Shown: piece by piece, positions 1 to 7,414 of the stretch
Position numbering within the stretch: the first letter of the stretch is position 1
How the letters are laid out: each line of letters opens with the position of its first letter
Assembly (NCBI GenBank): GCA_964573155.1
Contig: CAZNIN010000012.1
Coordinates: forward strand, 1-23,720
DNA from: JAGQNK01 sp964573155
GTDB lineage: Bacteria; Patescibacteriota; Saccharimonadia; Saccharimonadales; JAGQNK01
Direction of reading: 5' to 3'
DNA: 23,720 nucleotides
Position numbers and translations under genes: made by a program
Notes under the pieces: generated by a model
Database searches by the model: none
Seen by the model: only the letters and a program-made list of their open reading frames with translations
What the model was told of the DNA's origin: nothing

Positions 1-138
1 CAAATGCAGGATGAAGCGGTAGAAGCGCTCGTCAGCCTTGGCTATTCGCCGCAAGATGCAAGCATAGCACTCGGTAAAATTGACGCGAAACTGCCTACCG
101 AAGATCGCATACGATTAGCGCTCAAGGGGGGTTCATGA
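1..138 (+). CDS. ruvA: RuvA, Holliday junction helicase subunit, C-terminal end (partial)
   Basis: An open frame runs in from the left edge and ends at TGA 136-138, giving the last 45 residues. They match RuvA domain III, the small three-helix domain that binds RuvB: a DEAVEALVSLGYSP stretch followed by an A-x-x-A-L-x-K-I segment and a helix rich in Arg and Leu. In the family this domain contacts RuvB and regulates its ATPase during branch migration. The call is supported by ruvB lying one gene downstream on the same strand. The stop overlaps the next start in an ATGA arrangement, so translation is probably coupled. The N-terminal OB-fold and HhH domains lie outside the window. Confidence 0.9.
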   Translation, partial: QMQDEAVEALVSLGYSPQDASIALGKIDAKLPTEDRIRLALKGGS

Positions 139-683
139 AAAAAGCTGAAGTGTTTGAGAGTGCACGAGAATACGGCGAATTGTTTTTGCATTTCGTAAGT
201 GAGGCGCATATTCCCGACGAGCTGTTTGTGATGCCTGATCACTTCGCAGTAAAGTGTGCAAACGGCATTGACTACCTAGAGACTTGCCTCGAATTGAAGT
301 CGGAAGTCGCGAGCGATGGCATTGGTGAGGCTTATATTGATGATAGGATGCTGGCTTCTGCTGAACTCTTAGGAACGGTTTCTATAGGCGGATTCGGTTT
401 CAGCTGGGTGGAGATAATGCAGCCAAAACCAGGTAAAGTACTACGCAAAGGCGAGGGTTTTGTAGAGCATACAGAATTTACATTCCCTGATTTCGATGAA
501 GTGATTGGTGTTCTCGAAAGGAGAAATATTGGATTCAGTACAGATACTGACAGCCCTGGTCACAGCACGATCATAGTGCCAATAGGTGATAGCAAGGAAA
601 TTAAGTTTAATGATCTGCCGCTATCTGAAGTCGTTGCACGTGAACGAGCTGAAGGTACGCTGCAAAATTTTGGGGTGAGATAG
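135..683 (+). CDS. YecM-like VOC-superfamily protein between ruvA and ruvB
   Basis: 182 residues. Several blocks recall E. coli YecM, a VOC/glyoxalase-fold protein of unknown function: PDHFAVKC near residue 35, SWVEI near 91, EGFVEHTEF near 108-115, and a C-terminal IKF...LSEVVARE segment. H36, E93 and H112 fall where VOC proteins often bind a metal, so a metal site is plausible but inferred. No signal peptide or membrane segment is seen, so it should be cytoplasmic. The start overlaps the ruvA stop (ATGA), and the stop lies 3 bp before ruvB, so it is embedded in the ruvAB transcript. The reaction is unknown. The family is recognised from memory of motifs, so the fold is fairly safe and the function is open. 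Confidence 0.7.
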   Translation: MKKAEVFESAREYGELFLHFVSEAHIPDELFVMPDHFAVKCANGIDYLETCLELKSEVASDGIGEAYIDDRMLASAELLGTVSIGGFGFSWVEIMQPKPGKVLRKGEGFVEHTEFTFPDFDEVIGVLERRNIGFSTDTDSPGHSTIIVPIGDSKEIKFNDLPLSEVVARERAEGTLQNFGVR

Positions 684-686
684 GTT

Positions 687-1721
687 ATGGCAATAGAACG
701 AATAGTGAATACCAGTGCAGATGACAGTACTCCAGAAGAGCAAGAGCTTGAGGTAACACTGCGCCCACAGGATTTTGTGAATTACATCGGCCAGGAGCGG
801 ATTAAGCAGAATCTCAAGCTTTCAATCGAAGCGGCCAAAAAACGAAGTGAGCCGATAGATCATGTGTTACTGTACGGCCCGCCGGGCTTGGGTAAAACAA
901 CATTGGCAAGTGTTATTGCCAACGAAATGGGTGCGCAGATTCGGATCACATCGGGTCCGGCTATAGAACGAGCAGGTGATTTGGCGAGTCTGCTAACCAA
1001 CTTACAGGACGGAGATATATTATTTATCGACGAAATTCATCGATTGCATCGCAGCGTAGAGGAAGTGCTGTACAGTGCAATGGAAGACTTCAAGCTAGAT
1101 ATCATGCTCGGCAAAGGACCAAGCGCCAAGAGTCTACGGCTTGATTTACCGAAGTTTACGATTATTGGCGCAACAACGCGTACCGGATCGCTGGCAGCAC
1201 CTCTGCGTGATCGATTCGGAATGATTCATCGTCTAGAATTTTATACACCTGAGGAGATTGCTCTGATTATCAAACGTGCGGCACAAATCCTCGGTGTAGC
1301 AATTAATGACGAAGCGGCAGCTAAGCTCGCCAGCCGATCACGATTAACGCCGCGTATCGCCAACCGGTTATTAAAACGTGTTCGTGACTATGCCGATGTC
1401 AATGGCGATGGCATTATTGATCATCACATCAGCAAAAATGCCCTAGGTTTGCTCGAGGTTGATGAGTTGGGGCTTGATCCGGCGGATCGACGTATGCTCG
1501 AGGCTATCATAGACAGTTATCACGGGGGTCCGGTGGGTGTCGATACTATCGCTGCGTTACTTGCTGAAGAAAGAGGCACAATAGAAGATTTTCATGAGCC
1601 ATATTTAATGCAGATTGGTTTGCTGGAGCGCACTCCGCGTGGTCGTAAAGTAACTCACAAAGCATACCTGCACCTGGGCAAGAAAAAACGGTCCATAGAT
1701 GGGCAGGCATCGCTCGTCTAG
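687..1721 (+). CDS. ruvB: RuvB, Holliday junction branch migration ATPase
   Basis: 344 residues, normal length for RuvB. The AAA+ core shows Walker A GPPGLGKT (residues 64-71), Walker B LFIDEIHRL, sensor 1 IIGATTRTG and arginine finger LRDRFG. The C-terminal winged-helix domain is present, with the GGPVGVDTIAALLAEERGTIED block followed by PYLMQIGLLERTPRGR. RuvB forms hexameric rings on DNA arms flanking the RuvA-bound Holliday junction and pumps DNA through using ATP. It follows ruvA and the YecM-like gene as one operon. A GGGGTGAG stretch about 10 nt upstream of the ATG may act as ribosome binding site. No key residue is missing. Confidence 0.98.
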   Translation: MAIERIVNTSADDSTPEEQELEVTLRPQDFVNYIGQERIKQNLKLSIEAAKKRSEPIDHVLLYGPPGLGKTTLASVIANEMGAQIRITSGPAIERAGDLASLLTNLQDGDILFIDEIHRLHRSVEEVLYSAMEDFKLDIMLGKGPSAKSLRLDLPKFTIIGATTRTGSLAAPLRDRFGMIHRLEFYTPEEIALIIKRAAQILGVAINDEAAAKLASRSRLTPRIANRLLKRVRDYADVNGDGIIDHHISKNALGLLEVDELGLDPADRRMLEAIIDSYHGGPVGVDTIAALLAEERGTIEDFHEPYLMQIGLLERTPRGRKVTHKAYLHLGKKKRSIDGQASLV

Positions 1722-1722
1722 G

Positions 1723-1731
1723 TGGTATAAT
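1723..1731 (+). promoter_or_regulatory. Extended -10 promoter for the PH-domain gene
   Basis: TGG-TATAAT is a perfect -10 hexamer with an upstream TGn extension. It lies just after the ruvB stop and ends 10 nt before the ATG at 1742, so a transcript would have almost no leader. No clear -35 or Shine-Dalgarno is seen, which fits an extended -10 and leaderless start. Confidence 0.6.
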
Positions 1732-1741
1732 TGGTACTAAC

Positions 1742-2487
1742 ATGAAGCCAATGGAACCATCTCAGCTGTCGCCGAGCGCACAGCAAGCATTTAAACTTAT
1801 TGAGTTTGATAAGGACGAGCGGTTATTGTGCGAAGTCCGCAAGCACTGGTTCGGCCTCTTCTTGATTTATGCGACCGGTACATTTGTATCATTGATTTTG
1901 ATAGGCGTGGCAGTTGGTGCTGCGCTTGTGAGCTCAGGGTCGGATTTGGGTACTGGTGTTAACCTTTCATCACTACAATTGCCGGTAATTCTTCTATGTT
2001 TTTTGGCTGCGATTCTAGTGGCGGCGGGCACTGCAATTGGTGCTTTTCTCTATAAAACCAATGTTATTTTGGTTACTTCAGAAAAACTCTCACAGCTTTT
2101 GAATGTGACGCTCTTTAACCGAAAGATTTCTCAGCTGAGCATTGGTGACGTCCAAGATGTGAGTGTGCACCAAAGAGGGATATTCGCACATATATTCAAA
2201 TANNNNNNNNNNNNNNNNNNNNNNNNNNNNNNNNNNNNNNNNNNNNNNNNNNNNNNNNNNNNNNNNNNNNNNNNNNNNNNNNNNNNNNNNNNNNNNNNNN
2301 NNACGTCCAAGATGTGAGTGTGCACCAAAGAGGGATATTCGCACATATATTCAAATATGGCACTATCGTAATTGAAACAGCTGGCGAGCAGCAGAATTAT
2401 CATTTTACTTTTGTGCCTTACCCATACGAGACTGCAAAAGTCATTGTTGGCGCCCACGAAGAAAACCTAAAGCTTTACGGCAACTAG
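1742..2487 (+). CDS. Membrane PH-domain (bPH2-like) protein, interrupted only by a scaffold gap
   Basis: The frame opens at ATG 1742, hits 100 N at 2203-2302, and resumes to TAG 2485-2487. The 55 bases before the gap (2148-2202) recur exactly after it (2303-2357). Collapsing the gap and one copy restores one frame of 196 residues. The protein has a short cytoplasmic N-terminus, two membrane helices (about 35-60 and 79-104), then a C-terminal beta-rich domain with VTSEKL, SIGDVQDV and a VIETAG strand. This resembles bacterial PH domains of the YdbS/bPH2 type, whose role is mostly unknown. Its start has a -10 box 10 nt upstream and no SD. It converges on the pilus operon. The naive reading through the N run is an artefact. 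Confidence 0.8.
2148..2357. repeat. 55-bp identical flanks of the scaffold gap (contig overlap artefact)
   Basis: Bases 2148-2202 and 2303-2357 are identical, beginning ACGTCCAAGATGTGAG and ending ATTCAAATA. The first copy stops at the N run and the second starts right after it. Merging the copies gives an uninterrupted PH-domain protein, so this is an unmerged contig overlap and not a biological repeat. Confidence 0.93.
2203..2302. other. Assembly gap of exactly 100 N
   Basis: A run of exactly 100 N is the usual placeholder for a scaffold join of unknown size. The flanks are an identical 55-bp sequence, so the true gap is best read as a negative one (overlapping contig ends) rather than missing sequence. 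Confidence 0.98.
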
Positions 2488-2518
2488 TTCGCTTTGATAG
2501 TTTCTTTTTCGAGCTTGA

Positions 2519-2818
2519 TTATTCCGCGAATGGATTTTTACGGGCTTCATTAAAGATTGTCTTGATGTCTATGTTTTCTTCTTCGAGCGAGGTGATTTGC
2601 TTTGCTAGTTCAGGATCTATTTTGGTGCGGGGTGCGGCAGTCGCCTTGTCGGTGATTTGTTTATCGCTCGGTTCGCGGGCGTTTATGGCATTTACCTGGG
2701 TGAGAATATATGCATACATGATGCTAAAGGCGACAAATACCAGAATGAATCGGAAACGCTTGATAAATGTCGCAAGTAGGGCTGCTTTGTCTAGTAGATA
2801 TGCTTTGTCTAGTTTCAT
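2519..2818 (-). CDS. Small single-pass membrane protein ending the pilMNO operon
   Basis: 99 residues: a short basic N-terminus, one membrane helix at about 22-42, then a polar tail with Pro/Lys-rich and Glu-rich helical stretches (DPELAKQITSLEEENIDIKTIF). The start overlaps the pilO stop in an ATGA arrangement, like every other junction in this sub-operon, so it is very likely translated and pilus-related. Its place after pilO is where Gram-negative T4P operons carry pilP, but there is no PilP lipobox or visible HR domain. A PilP-like partner of PilN/PilO is therefore only a positional guess. The gene ends 31 bp from the convergent PH-domain gene with no terminator hairpin between. Confidence 0.75.
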   Translation of the reverse strand: MKLDKAYLLDKAALLATFIKRFRFILVFVAFSIMYAYILTQVNAINAREPSDKQITDKATAAPRTKIDPELAKQITSLEEENIDIKTIFNEARKNPFAE

Positions 2819-3426
2819 GGCTTTATGTACGTGTTAATTTGTAGGCTAAGGTGAACTCGACTCCGGTCTTCATCGTCGGGTTGTATGGTAATGTTTGTGA
2901 CATGAGAAGTACGTCGGTTTTTTTCGAGACGTTGCAAAAAGTCGAGTAGCTGATTGTAGGTAATGGGAGCGTCTTGGCTTACGGTAATATCAATTGGCAT
3001 AGCAAATACACCCTTGAGTCCTTCGACTTCGGTAAGTTGTGTTGCGCCTTCAGGAAGTGTTGACTTTTTCTTACCCTTAACTGGCGGTTGTCCAAGTTCA
3101 GACTGTGGGAAAGAAATGTTTTCTATTACTACGCCAGCTTGGGAAGCAATCGTGTGTATCTCTAGCACAGTGCGAGCCTGGTCTTTTTCCTGAGGTACAA
3201 TAGCCTTCGCTACCTGGTCTAGTTCTTTGTATTGCTCGATGTCACGCTTAGCACGAATGAGAGCTTCTGCATCTTTCTCCAGTACGGCATCTTCAAGTTT
3301 GCGCTCCATGAGGGAGTCGCCAGATTTTTTTAGTAGACCAGTGCCAAGAACGGTTCCTGCAATTGAACCGATCACTATCAACGCTAGAAGACTCATCAGT
3401 GCGTAAAAAACTTTCTTGCTGGTCAT
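2815..3426 (-). CDS. pilO: PilO-like type IV pilus inner membrane alignment protein
   Basis: 203 residues with one membrane helix at about 7-29, a coiled-coil stretch (about 35-80: MERKLEDAVLEKDAEALIRAKRDIEQYKELD in part), a VPQEKDQARTV block where PilO carries its conserved IP/LP-x-x-x-x motif, and a ferredoxin-like C-terminal domain ending QINTYIKP. PilO pairs with PilN beneath the pilus machine and links PilM to the platform. Its start overlaps the pilN stop (ATGA) and its stop overlaps the next gene (ATGA). The assignment rests on architecture plus the position after pilM and pilN, since PilO sequences diverge strongly. Confidence 0.85.
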   Translation of the reverse strand: MTSKKVFYALMSLLALIVIGSIAGTVLGTGLLKKSGDSLMERKLEDAVLEKDAEALIRAKRDIEQYKELDQVAKAIVPQEKDQARTVLEIHTIASQAGVVIENISFPQSELGQPPVKGKKKSTLPEGATQLTEVEGLKGVFAMPIDITVSQDAPITYNQLLDFLQRLEKNRRTSHVTNITIQPDDEDRSRVHLSLQINTYIKP

Positions 3427-4028
3427 TTCTTCTTGTCCTCTTTCTTCATGAGCAGGAACTCATTGGTGTCGGCAGGCAGAACACGCATAGAGACTGTGCA
3501 TGGGTATGGGGAGGGTTCTTCCTGTTCACTCTGGCAGGAAACATTGACAAGATCGGCTTTCTTAAACAGTCTGTTTTCTGGGTCGGTGAGGTTGATATGA
3601 ATCTGTGAACCGGCAGCAACACTTTCTGCTTTTGCGGTTAGGTCAAAAGCCGTCTGTTCACCCTCGGTCGTAAGACTCAATCCTTCCAGCACAGTACCTG
3701 TAGGCATCACTTGCCCCACGCGCGGTAGAAGTTTGGAGAAAAGTACCTCACGAGAGAGTACATCCACAACTAGCTTGAAGTTGTCTTGGATACCCTTGAC
3801 TTCTTCAAGCGTCTTCTTTTGATCCTGTTTTTTGAGCTGCTCCTTACCAGTCGCTATTGCTTGCTCGTAACTATCAACACTCTGTTGCAAGATGATATTA
3901 CCGCCAAGTACAACCATGACAACTCCCGCCAGACCAATCAACGCGCCGAATATCCAGCGGCGTAATTGGGTATTGTAGCGCGCATACGTAATTGCTTCTT
4001 TTTCGATCGGTGGCAAGAGATTGATCAT
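3423..4028 (-). CDS. pilN: PilN-like type IV pilus assembly protein
   Basis: 201 residues starting MINLLPPIEKE. The INLLP motif at the N-terminus is the peptide that inserts into PilM in characterised T4P systems. One membrane helix follows at about 26-47, then a coiled coil (about 50-85) and a ferredoxin-like domain. It should connect cytoplasmic PilM to PilO across the membrane. The ATG overlaps the stop of the 54-aa gene (ATGA at 4028-4025), and its own stop overlaps pilO (3426-3423). A start further upstream is excluded by the conserved MINLLP N-terminus. Confidence 0.93.
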   Translation of the reverse strand: MINLLPPIEKEAITYARYNTQLRRWIFGALIGLAGVVMVVLGGNIILQQSVDSYEQAIATGKEQLKKQDQKKTLEEVKGIQDNFKLVVDVLSREVLFSKLLPRVGQVMPTGTVLEGLSLTTEGEQTAFDLTAKAESVAAGSQIHINLTDPENRLFKKADLVNVSCQSEQEEPSPYPCTVSMRVLPADTNEFLLMKKEDKKK

Positions 4029-4189
4029 GCTTTTGCCTCCGTCAAGATTCGAAGTGAAAATGCTCGTGCAATATATCTGTTTTCTTGCGCCAAGACATAG
4101 CCATAGTTACGTTGCGAAGCAAAAAACAGATAGATTGCCGAAGATTTTTGCTGCAGATTGATGGAGGTAAGAGTATGATCAAAAATCAT
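4025..4189 (-). CDS. Small 54-aa protein between pilM and pilN, coupled at both ends
   Basis: The frame starts at ATG 4189-4187, which overlaps the pilM stop (TGA 4188-4186), and ends at TGA 4027-4025, which overlaps the pilN start. Both junctions are ATGA, the same coupling used at pilN/pilO and pilO/99-aa gene. The 54 residues (MIFDHTLTSINLQQKSSAIY...RILTEAKA) contain no clear membrane helix and no motif I recognise. A longer version starting inside pilM at 4306 is open but much less likely, because it would overlap pilM by about 120 bp. Without this gene there would be a 157-bp hole in an operon that otherwise has no gaps. Function unknown; a PilM/PilN accessory role is inferred from position only. 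Confidence 0.72.
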   Translation of the reverse strand: MIFDHTLTSINLQQKSSAIYLFFASQRNYGYVLAQENRYIARAFSLRILTEAKA

Positions 4190-5250
4190 GAGAAAGCATC
4201 CTTTGATTGAATCATGGCTAGCCCGGTAGCAGTTATATACATTGCTTTTTCTGATGCGCTTGGTGGTTGCAGGCCGTCGAAAGTCATGTTTCGCCAGGGG
4301 TCGCACATTCGGGTCGCTAGACGGAGAGAGTTTGTCAGGTGATCACTCAGTCCTGGCATGTTTGCGCCGCCACCCATAGTAACGATCTGGCTGATTTTGC
4401 CCTGTGTGGTTGAGCGTTCTTCGTAATAACGAATCATGCGCCGGACCTCTTTACCGAGCTGGTCAAGTAGTGGCTTTAATGCGTCGGTAATTTCAGCTTG
4501 TCGTTTACTCACACCGAGACCATAACGAGTTTTGATGATCTGAGCTTCTTCCTGACTGACTTTAAGTTTTTCCGCGATTAGCTGAGTAAAGTTATCACCG
4601 CCTCCTGCGACAGTGCCCGTGGCTATCAGCCCATTGTCGTATATGCTGATATCAGTAGAAATTGATCCGAAATCGATAAGAATGGTTGGTACATTGCTGC
4701 GGTCAGCGCGTACAAAAAGTCGGCTCGATGAGTTTATGTTTGTTTCGATAGCGACTGTTTCGAGCCCAAGGACACGCATAAGAGATAGATAAGAATCAAC
4801 TATGACTTTAGGGGCTGCTACAATTTGTAGATCGATTCCTTCGGGTGTCTCGCGGATAATATTGTAGTCGGTATAGAGATCGTCAAGCTGGGCGGGTATG
4901 TACTGCTCCACCTCTGCCATTATTGCTTGATACAAGTCTTTTTTGGCCATTTTCGGTAACGTTAGCAGCTGGCTGAATGTTTTGGTAGAAGGGACGGCGA
5001 TAGCTACTCGTCTGGTGGTAATATCGCCTACAATTTGTTTGGAGAAAAGCGTCGTGATTGATTTTGCCAAGGATTCAATATCTACGACGATACCATCTTT
5101 GATGGTAGAAGGGTCGTACGGGGTAACACCATAACCAAGTACCGTATGTTTATTTTTCTTGCCGGTCTCAACCTGCATCACCTTGATGCTACTGAAGCCA
5201 ATATCAAGGCCAAATAACGGTTTGTCGTGGTAAAAATATGTCTGTTTCAT
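4186..5250 (-). CDS. pilM: PilM, actin-like type IV pilus ATPase
   Basis: About 354 residues with an actin/FtsA-like fold: phosphate-1 loop GLDIGFSSIKVMQ near the N-terminus, a second phosphate loop region LIDFGSISTDISIY, and an adenosine motif VTMGGGANMPGL near the C-terminus. PilM sits on the cytoplasmic side, binds the PilN N-terminal peptide and contacts PilB/PilC. I chose ATG 5250; a GTG two codons upstream (5256) is also possible. The gene lies 75 bp downstream of the PilX-like gene, and its stop overlaps the 54-aa gene. A TGC-TTATAT element ends 6 nt before the GTG and could be a weak internal promoter. Confidence 0.95.
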   Translation of the reverse strand: MKQTYFYHDKPLFGLDIGFSSIKVMQVETGKKNKHTVLGYGVTPYDPSTIKDGIVVDIESLAKSITTLFSKQIVGDITTRRVAIAVPSTKTFSQLLTLPKMAKKDLYQAIMAEVEQYIPAQLDDLYTDYNIIRETPEGIDLQIVAAPKVIVDSYLSLMRVLGLETVAIETNINSSSRLFVRADRSNVPTILIDFGSISTDISIYDNGLIATGTVAGGGDNFTQLIAEKLKVSQEEAQIIKTRYGLGVSKRQAEITDALKPLLDQLGKEVRRMIRYYEERSTTQGKISQIVTMGGGANMPGLSDHLTNSLRLATRMCDPWRNMTFDGLQPPSASEKAMYITATGLAMIQSKDAFS

Positions 5251-5325
5251 GCCCACTCGCTCATATAAGCACTAACGCATTCTCCAATAAGTGTACCATC
5301 TATGCGAATATACCGACAGGCCCTG

Positions 5326-6753
5326 CTAATTAAAATCTTGTTGATAGCTACGAATAGTCCATGTGAGCTCGCCGGATGAGAGGCTGGTACCGAAAGTTAT
5401 GGTTCCTGCACCGCTCAGATCGATGGTCTGTCCGATGGCTGATCCGGTTGTACCACTGCCACCCATTACAATTTTTGACCAGTAGGCTTGGAAAACCGTA
5501 CCTGGGAAGTTGCCGGCACCGCCCACATCGATAGTCGTAAGACTTTGTGATGCTTTCAAATCGTTGCCCGTGACGCTAGTACAGTTTGGGCTGCAGGTCG
5601 CTGTACTTTTGAAGCTAATGAAATGCGCACTGGTACCGCTGGTATTTGGAATCAACGCCGCACTGCCGCCCACATCGATAGTTCCATCAACCATGATTAC
5701 GGGCTTTCTGTTACCGAGGCTGTCCGCAACTCGAATACGAGCAGCCCCTCCGATGCTGAGATTTCCTGTAATGTAAACGTCACCCGTGATAGTAAGATCA
5801 CAGCTGCTGGACATACTTACATTACCGGTCAGCCGAAGGTTGGCGGGCCAGGTTCTTTGGAAGCCTTGCCCAGATGCCCACTTGCTACAGTCATATGTTA
5901 TGTTGCTGCCAGTAGAGGTAGTCGTTACGGCAGCTATATGTGCGTTTCTGTCGTACGTCGGCAGCGGAACTGCTTCCGGTGGCGGGCAACCGACGACTAA
6001 TCCCTGTCCACCATTGCCTGGCTTGATATTATTATTTGGTCCGGTACTGGTCTGATTGCGAGCACAGACGGTTCCGTAGATAGCTGTGCTGTGATCCATG
6101 GTGATTGGCTGGCCGGATGTACAGTATTGCGGAAAGGTTGGGCCGGGATTATTGCCGGTTGGACAATTTTGATGTGCGACTTCAACATTCACTGGCTGTG
6201 ACGAGGTGCCGATTTTGGATGCGCCGTTTAGGTCAATATATCCGTTGGCCCGTACGTCTGAATTGACTATACTTGCGCTGCCGCGCAGGATTAGTCCGCC
6301 GGCCCCTGCTATAACTGATGGCTCAGGTGCACTTGTCCCGACTACTGTGACCCTGATCCTGCGCTCACTGATCGGATCGGAAGTCTGATTGTGGCGGTAA
6401 ACCCGACCAATTGACGTAACGACTTTTTCGTTTGGTCCGGATCCATCTACGACCGTGCTTTGGAAGGTCGCGCGGCCCTTAGTCTCGTCATTGAAGAAGA
6501 CCGTTTCTGGAAGACCTGTGAACGTGCTGTCGGAGTTTAACTCATGAAGCGATTGCTCAATACCCGCTTCGGCGGTAAGTAGGGAGTTACTGACAGAAAC
6601 ATTCCGTGAAGTTCTGCCATACTGTGCAATAGATAGATCGGCGAGAGATAAGACAATAAATGTTAGCAACAAAAATATCAGCAAGGATGTGATGAGGATC
6701 ATACCTCGGTTGTCTGTGTTGAGTCGTTTGGTGAACGTGCTGGGCTTACTCAT
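5326..6753 (-). CDS. PilX/GspK-like prepilin with a long beta-solenoid-like ectodomain
   Basis: 475 residues. The N-terminus has a class III signal, NRG17|MILITSLLIFLLLTF, followed by SLADLS, very like PilX-type minor pilins. The usual Glu at +5 is replaced by Thr. After the pilin-like helix, the body (about 150-460) has short Gly/Ser/Ala-rich strands recurring as units such as LILRGSASI, VYITGNLSIGGAARI and TIDVGGSAALI, typical of a bactofilin- or polymer-like right-handed solenoid. About ten cysteines occur in the body, including a CSPNC motif. It is about three times the length of a normal minor pilin. The start overlaps the end of the PilW-like gene by 8 bp. A tip-located adhesin or initiator is likely but inferred. 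Confidence 0.75.
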   Translation of the reverse strand: MSKPSTFTKRLNTDNRGMILITSLLIFLLLTFIVLSLADLSIAQYGRTSRNVSVSNSLLTAEAGIEQSLHELNSDSTFTGLPETVFFNDETKGRATFQSTVVDGSGPNEKVVTSIGRVYRHNQTSDPISERRIRVTVVGTSAPEPSVIAGAGGLILRGSASIVNSDVRANGYIDLNGASKIGTSSQPVNVEVAHQNCPTGNNPGPTFPQYCTSGQPITMDHSTAIYGTVCARNQTSTGPNNNIKPGNGGQGLVVGCPPPEAVPLPTYDRNAHIAAVTTTSTGSNITYDCSKWASGQGFQRTWPANLRLTGNVSMSSSCDLTITGDVYITGNLSIGGAARIRVADSLGNRKPVIMVDGTIDVGGSAALIPNTSGTSAHFISFKSTATCSPNCTSVTGNDLKASQSLTTIDVGGAGNFPGTVFQAYWSKIVMGGSGTTGSAIGQTIDLSGAGTITFGTSLSSGELTWTIRSYQQDFN

Positions 6754-7414
6754 TGCGGAAGACCGTCCTCGTTGTAAAGTTTGTGTTTATCACTTGGTTA
6801 TATTTAATTTTTTCGACTTCCAGCGTAAGTTCGATAGATTGAGCAAGGGAGGGAATTACTTCATTGTTTTGGTTATCAAAGTAACGAATCGTAAAGTTTT
6901 TGACATCGCGTATGAGCTCACGATCATCAGTGCATGAGTCGTTTGGATTGGGCGGGCACGATGTCGATGCTGTATTGCCGCTGACTGGATCGGCGAGTAT
7001 GCGCTTATATAACGTGCCGTTCTGGACAAAATATATGTTGTTATTTTTGCTGGTGATGTAATGCAGAGGATCAGAGAACAATACGTTTTTGTTTGCATCC
7101 AGTGCAGCAGTCGCGAGTATAAGAACAGTGTCGTTCGACTCCCAGCTATAAGGGTCAGATGAGTCAGGTGCGTTATCGTCTTCCCAGCGGTTTTGCTCAT
7201 CTGCATTAGCCGAAAGACGAATTTCGCGACCAATATTATCGAGCGTTAACTGCACCTCACGCAACATATCTGCACGCGCAGTGTCACGCGCGTTTGTAGC
7301 TAAGCTATTGGCCAGGAATGTCATCATTAGAACAATGATCATGCCAGTGACGGTAGCAGCCACCAGCATTTCTATTACCGTGAATCCTTGCTGAGATCTT
7401 TTCAGCTTGCTCAT
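6746..7414 (-). CDS. PilW/PulJ-like minor prepilin
   Basis: 222 residues with a class III prepilin leader: QQG10|FTVIEMLVAATVTGMIIVLM, with the conserved Glu at +5 (E15), then an amphipathic helix containing the REVQLTLDNIGREIRLSA segment typical of PulJ/PilW-type pseudopilins. The C-terminal part is beta-rich and has a paired cysteine region (SCPPNPNDSC). Prepilin peptidase would cut after G10 and the protein would enter the priming complex with the PilV- and PilX-like partners. Its start overlaps the preceding minor pilin by 4 bp (ATGA). No prepilin peptidase gene lies in the window. Confidence 0.85.
   Translation of the reverse strand: MSKLKRSQQGFTVIEMLVAATVTGMIIVLMMTFLANSLATNARDTARADMLREVQLTLDNIGREIRLSANADEQNRWEDDNAPDSSDPYSWESNDTVLILATAALDANKNVLFSDPLHYITSKNNNIYFVQNGTLYKRILADPVSGNTASTSCPPNPNDSCTDDRELIRDVKNFTIRYFDNQNNEVIPSLAQSIELTLEVEKIKYNQVINTNFTTRTVFRNE

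Noticed and set aside
2148..2357. 55-bp repeat as a true duplication or transposon target site
   Set aside because: The copies abut a 100-N placeholder on each side, and merging them restores an intact gene.
4190..4306. Longer version (93 aa) of the small gene between pilM and pilN, starting inside pilM
   Set aside because: It would overlap pilM by about 120 bp, while the ATG at 4189 gives the same ATGA overlap seen at every other junction of the operon.
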